Source of the DNA: Dyadobacter fermentans
Lineage (GTDB): Bacteria; Bacteroidota; Bacteroidia; Cytophagales; Spirosomataceae
Direction: 5' to 3'
Assembly: GCF_019924045.1 (NCBI RefSeq)
Contig: NZ_JAHXBN010000022.1
Span: 186,001-250,000, forward strand
Length of the DNA: 64,000 bases
A model generated the notes under the pieces. It was not told the DNA's origin, searched no databases, and saw nothing but the letters and a program-made list of their open reading frames with translations. A program made the position numbers and the translations under genes. This document shows positions 61,215-64,000 of the stretch, piece after piece; within the stretch, counting starts at the first letter, position 1, and each line of letters opens with the position of its first letter.

Positions 61215-63293
61215 TTATCCCACATATTGCCAACCCGAAGCTTTGTACATATATAGCCCCTCTGTGCCGTCAGTTTGGTATACCATGCATCCCAGGGCAG
61301 GCGGAGTATACGAAGATATTTCCGAGGCAGTCATTGGACGGGCCATAATCGACCCTGACACAATCAGGTTATACCGATCGCCTGCTCCGCCAACATATAC
61401 ACTTCCCAACGCTTGAAGCAACGCACTGTCCGTTAATGAGGTTGAGCCATTCCAGCGAGGAATAATATTAGCTGTTCCACTGCCTGAAATACCTCCACTA
61501 CTAGGCAGGCTAAACCATCCTTTTGCGCCTGATCCATCAGTGCCGTAATACCTGTTTGTTCCGGGGCTGTGTTGATCGTTTAGCAAAGTGATCTGTCTAT
61601 GCGCTTCAAGTGTTCCGCCGCCCGTTAAACTGTATTGTCCCGTAATTGATATACCAGCATAGGCCCGGATTCCGATTTCTGAGTCAAGGTAAGACCTGGA
61701 ATAGGTATTCGTATCGACGTAGCTAACAGTAGCGTATCCAAATGTCGCATGGTTGCCCCAGCTGAACGCCTGCGTCCATTGGGCACTGGTATTTGCTCCG
61801 ACTGCGAAACTAGCCGCTGACACTGTTGCCGTGAAAGTCACAAAGCCATTTGAGCGGGAAATACGCATCGGCTCCCTTACAAAGGATCCAGCATCGCTAT
61901 AACTCCATAATGTAAAATCTGAGCCCGAATCTGAGCCTGATTCTGTTCCCGCTTTGCCGAACGTCCAGCGCGTCACTCCTCCATTTAAAATAGAAAACCC
62001 GCGTACGTTAGTGTTTGTTGGGGTATCCGAAACAAAAACGCCTCCGTTGGCAATAATGCTAATTCCCGATTCGCTGAGTAAACTATCCGCGATAGTCGTG
62101 GTTGTTGCCATCTTCGGCAATCTGCCAACGGTCGCACTTCCACCAATTCCCGCCGAAATCGTCCAGGATCTGTTAGCGGAGAGATCGAATGTTGTGCCGT
62201 TAATGGTCAACGTGCGGGTACTTGGAACAGCAGCATTCCATTGCGTACTATTCCCTCCGGATACGGTCAGCGTTCCGGAAAATGTTACGTTGCCAGTAGC
62301 TCGGGAAATGCGCATTGGCTCACGTAAGAAGGCCCCGGCATCGTTGTAGCACCACATTACGTAGTCTGAACCCGAGTCGGATCCTGATTCCGTACCGGCT
62401 TTCCCAAATACCCATCTGTTCAGGCCAGAGGCCCAAAGTGAAAAGCCTCTAATGTTGGAGTTGTGAGGAACATCGCTGACAAATACACCGCCATTTGCAA
62501 TAATCCCGATTCCGCTCTCACTGAGAAGGCTGTCCCCAATCGTATTAGCTCCTGTGAATTTGCCGATCCTGCCCGTTGTCCCCGAAATCTGAGTAGCAAC
62601 CCATTCCCGAGAGGCCACTTGCAACCATGCATAATTTGTACTGGTATTTCGGCGGCGATAGAAATAGGCATCCTGTACGGTCGGGTTCGCGAACGTCTGG
62701 AAAAAGGAAGTACTATCTATGGCGTTGGTCGAAAAATACCCGTTTGCGGCCGCGCCTGTTGGTCTGTTGGTCGCGGTCGTGGCATATCCATAAGCAGTCA
62801 GCGCAGCGGTATTTAGGTCGTACGAGCTTTGAACCGGAGTCGCAAAACCGTCCGCAGGATCCAACGAAACATACTTTTGCGTGATTCCGTACCCCAAAAG
62901 CGTTGTAGGGTTCGTACCTGCTGTAACGTGGCCCATCGCATCTACCGTAACGCTGCGGTATGTGCCCGGCGTCACGCCAGAGGAAGGGTGCGTGTAATTG
63001 CTCAACCCGTCGAGCTTCGACTTATCAGCCGCCGACATGAAGCCTGCCACGGTGATAGTCGCGGTTGCGTGGGTATGGCTCGTATCGCTTTTCCCATCCA
63101 ATGCCGCTTGCAGTCCGGTAGTGTCCGCAATGTTGTGGGTATGCGCCATCACTGCCGGAGGGATAGCAACGCCGGAGTTGTCAATTACATACTGGATGTA
63201 GCTGCTCCCTACCTTTACATACCGCACCTGGTCCGCCGCCATTGTGCCCGGCGACGGAAGGGAGGAATTGCGGTACATCTTTACTGATCCCAT
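61215..63293 (-). CDS. Tail-fibre-like protein with internal repeats
   Basis: A 692-residue protein. The N-terminal part has AHTHNIADTTGLQAALDGKS and GFMSAADKSKLDGL, motifs common in tail fibres. Two copies of a unit of about 100 residues follow at 241-342 and 389-492 (IGDSLLSESGI, then GKAGTESGSDSGSD, then REPMRISR). A third copy lies in the gene at 63598. The last 42 residues (MTASEISSYTPPALGCMVYQ, then EGLYMYKASGWQYV) match the N-terminal module of the chromosomal surface proteins at 20384 and 21192. It probably binds the host surface. Confidence 0.8.
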   Translation of the reverse strand: MGSVKMYRNSSLPSPGTMAADQVRYVKVGSSYIQYVIDNSGVAIPPAVMAHTHNIADTTGLQAALDGKSDTSHTHATATITVAGFMSAADKSKLDGLSNYTHPSSGVTPGTYRSVTVDAMGHVTAGTNPTTLLGYGITQKYVSLDPADGFATPVQSSYDLNTAALTAYGYATTATNRPTGAAANGYFSTNAIDSTSFFQTFANPTVQDAYFYRRRNTSTNYAWLQVASREWVATQISGTTGRIGKFTGANTIGDSLLSESGIGIIANGGVFVSDVPHNSNIRGFSLWASGLNRWVFGKAGTESGSDSGSDYVMWCYNDAGAFLREPMRISRATGNVTFSGTLTVSGGNSTQWNAAVPSTRTLTINGTTFDLSANRSWTISAGIGGSATVGRLPKMATTTTIADSLLSESGISIIANGGVFVSDTPTNTNVRGFSILNGGVTRWTFGKAGTESGSDSGSDFTLWSYSDAGSFVREPMRISRSNGFVTFTATVSAASFAVGANTSAQWTQAFSWGNHATFGYATVSYVDTNTYSRSYLDSEIGIRAYAGISITGQYSLTGGGTLEAHRQITLLNDQHSPGTNRYYGTDGSGAKGWFSLPSSGGISGSGTANIIPRWNGSTSLTDSALLQALGSVYVGGAGDRYNLIVSGSIMARPMTASEISSYTPPALGCMVYQTDGTEGLYMYKASGWQYVG

Positions 63294-63298
63294 TGCTA

Positions 63299-63571
63299 TT
63301 ACTTAGGTTGAGCTACTCGATCATTTGTGCCTGGTACAACTTCGGCCAGCTGTTCAGATTCTGGGCCTTCTCCTGCCGGTTGCTCCTCTGCGGGCGGTTG
63401 GACGATTTGAGAGAGAACGGCGCTTACTCCGCCGTGAAGTAGTGTGCCGATTGTATTTACATTGAGCATTAGATTTGCTGCTTCTTGCAAACCAAATGCG
63501 CCGGTACGGCACGCTTTGTCAAGTCCGTTGAAAACGCCATCTAAGGCGTCCTTTTCCTTTTCAAATGCCAT
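63299..63571 (-). CDS. Small phage protein of unknown function
   Basis: A 90-residue protein. The first half is helical (EKEKDALDGVFNGLDKACRT), then a hydrophobic helix near 33-57 with GTLLHGGVSAVLSQIV, then a proline and glutamate-rich tail (PPAEEQPAGEGPESEQL). No family recognised. It is 5 bp upstream of the tail-fibre gene in the same operon. Confidence 0.6.
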   Translation of the reverse strand: MAFEKEKDALDGVFNGLDKACRTGAFGLQEAANLMLNVNTIGTLLHGGVSAVLSQIVQPPAEEQPAGEGPESEQLAEVVPGTNDRVAQPK

Positions 63572-63597
63572 TGATTTATCGATTTAGTGTTGATGAA

Positions 63598-64000
63598 TTA
63601 CCACTCGGTTGCAGCCCAGTTCAAGCCTGCTCCAATTGCATCTACATAAGCTTTTGTAGTCGCATGTCCCGGCGCGGTAGGCGTTGCCACTGAGACAGTT
63701 CCGGAGAAAGTGGCCGCTCCTGTTGAACGGACAATCTTAACCGCCTCCCCCAGGAAAGTTCCTGCATCGTTGTATCGCCATATTACGAAGTCAGACCCAG
63801 CGTCAGAACCCGATTCAAGGCCTGCTTTACCAACTCCCCAACGGCTTAAACCTCCACCATTCAGAAGGTTCATGCCGCGAAGGTTGGCGTTCGGAGCCAA
63901 GTCGCTTTGGAGTGTACCCGCTACGGTAATCGCACCAGCGGTTTCTGTAACTATACTGTCGCCAATCGTACCTGATGCTGTGAACTTCGCAAGCTTTCCT
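63598..64000 (-). CDS. Tail-fibre-like protein, C-terminal part (runs off right edge)
   Basis: The frame stays open to the right edge, so this is the C-terminal 133 codons of a longer gene. It carries one more copy of the fibre repeat: TIGDSIVTETAGAITVAGTL, then GKAGLESGSDAGSDFVIWRY, then TGAATFSGTVSV, and ends in APGHATTKAYVDAIGAGLNW, an often seen tail-fibre ending. A TTG at 63898 could be mistaken for a start but is inside the repeat. It is related to, but not a piece of, the fibre protein encoded at 61215. Confidence 0.75.
   Translation of the reverse strand, partial: GKLAKFTASGTIGDSIVTETAGAITVAGTLQSDLAPNANLRGMNLLNGGGLSRWGVGKAGLESGSDAGSDFVIWRYNDAGTFLGEAVKIVRSTGAATFSGTVSVATPTAPGHATTKAYVDAIGAGLNWAATEW

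Larger units (their letters stand above)
52970..64000. mobile_element. Prophage or prophage-like island, left part
   Basis: It begins between the SusD terminator and the integrase at 53252 and runs past the right edge. Phage marks are a tyrosine integrase, a block of very small early genes, and a leftward late operon with repeat-rich tail-fibre-like proteins, spanin-like genes, holin and GH108 endolysin. No capsid, terminase or portal gene lies in the window; they should be to the right if it is a full phage. Neither attachment site could be fixed, because the other end is out of view. Confidence 0.75.

Noticed and set aside
1..64000. CRISPR array or insertion sequence
   Set aside because: No regularly spaced 25-40 bp direct repeats and no transposase frame were seen. 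The protein repeats at 18493, 23325 and 61215 are coding repeats.

Overview
The window looks like a chromosome segment from a Bacteroidota bacterium of the order Cytophagales, most like Dyadobacter or a close relative. The evidence is three SusC/SusD receptor pairs, a TonB receptor plus DUF4249 pair, a type IX secretion C-terminal tail, FecI/FecR sigma and anti-sigma pairs, few Shine-Dalgarno sites, and promoter elements of the Bacteroidota form TAnnTTTG. The genus is an inference from gene content and style, not from a search.

Layout. 1-3.6 kb: the end of an ABC-2 permease, then a leftward fucP-SDR-zinc dehydrogenase operon that suggests oxidative L-fucose (or related deoxysugar) use. 3.7-7.2 kb: a LytTR response regulator and cydAB (cytochrome bd oxidase), with an unusual short-unit inverted repeat between cydA and cydB. 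7.3-16.4 kb: mostly housekeeping and stress genes: a secreted alpha/beta hydrolase, a 3-hydroxyacyl-CoA dehydrogenase-like enzyme, CsbD, a cellobiose 2-epimerase-like enzyme, a PolX-like protein whose polymerase site is destroyed while its PHP site is intact, a DUF4143 ATPase preceded by a 19-bp perfect inverted repeat, an OxyR with both redox cysteines, and a KilA-N protein.

16.5-25.9 kb is a cell-surface region. It holds a FecI-FecR-STN operon whose STN protein is not a receptor but carries glycine-rich surface repeats, a second protein with the same repeats next to an LpxL-type acyltransferase, a T9SS cargo protein, and two tandem paralogues with a common N-terminal module but different heads (one C1q-like, one like the C-terminal domain of the Bacillus exosporium protein BclB). 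alaS follows. 28.7-33.3 kb: DUF4249, TonB receptor, lipoprotein and ECF sigma genes. 33.6-47.6 kb: a mini anti-sigma protein, another sigma/FecR pair, then two SusCD pairs and a DUF1735 lipoprotein. 48.1-52.9 kb: a third SusCD pair. No polysaccharide-degrading enzyme accompanies these receptors in the window.

53.2-64.0 kb is the left part of a prophage or prophage-like island that runs off the right edge. A tyrosine integrase faces right, followed by small early genes around a compact divergent promoter, a cloverleaf RNA with a tRNA-type T-arm, and a DUF6169 cassette. A long leftward late operon encodes tail-fibre-like proteins, a secreted glycosidase-like protein, overlapping spanin-like genes, a holin and a GH108 endolysin. 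The tail fibre ends in the same short module found in the two chromosomal surface paralogues at 20-22 kb.

Most interesting for follow-up: the tRNA-like RNA in the prophage, the BclB-type and C1q-type paralogues and their link to the tail fibre, the mini anti-sigma gene, the overlapping spanin-like genes, and the two intergenic arrays of 7-bp and 10-bp units.
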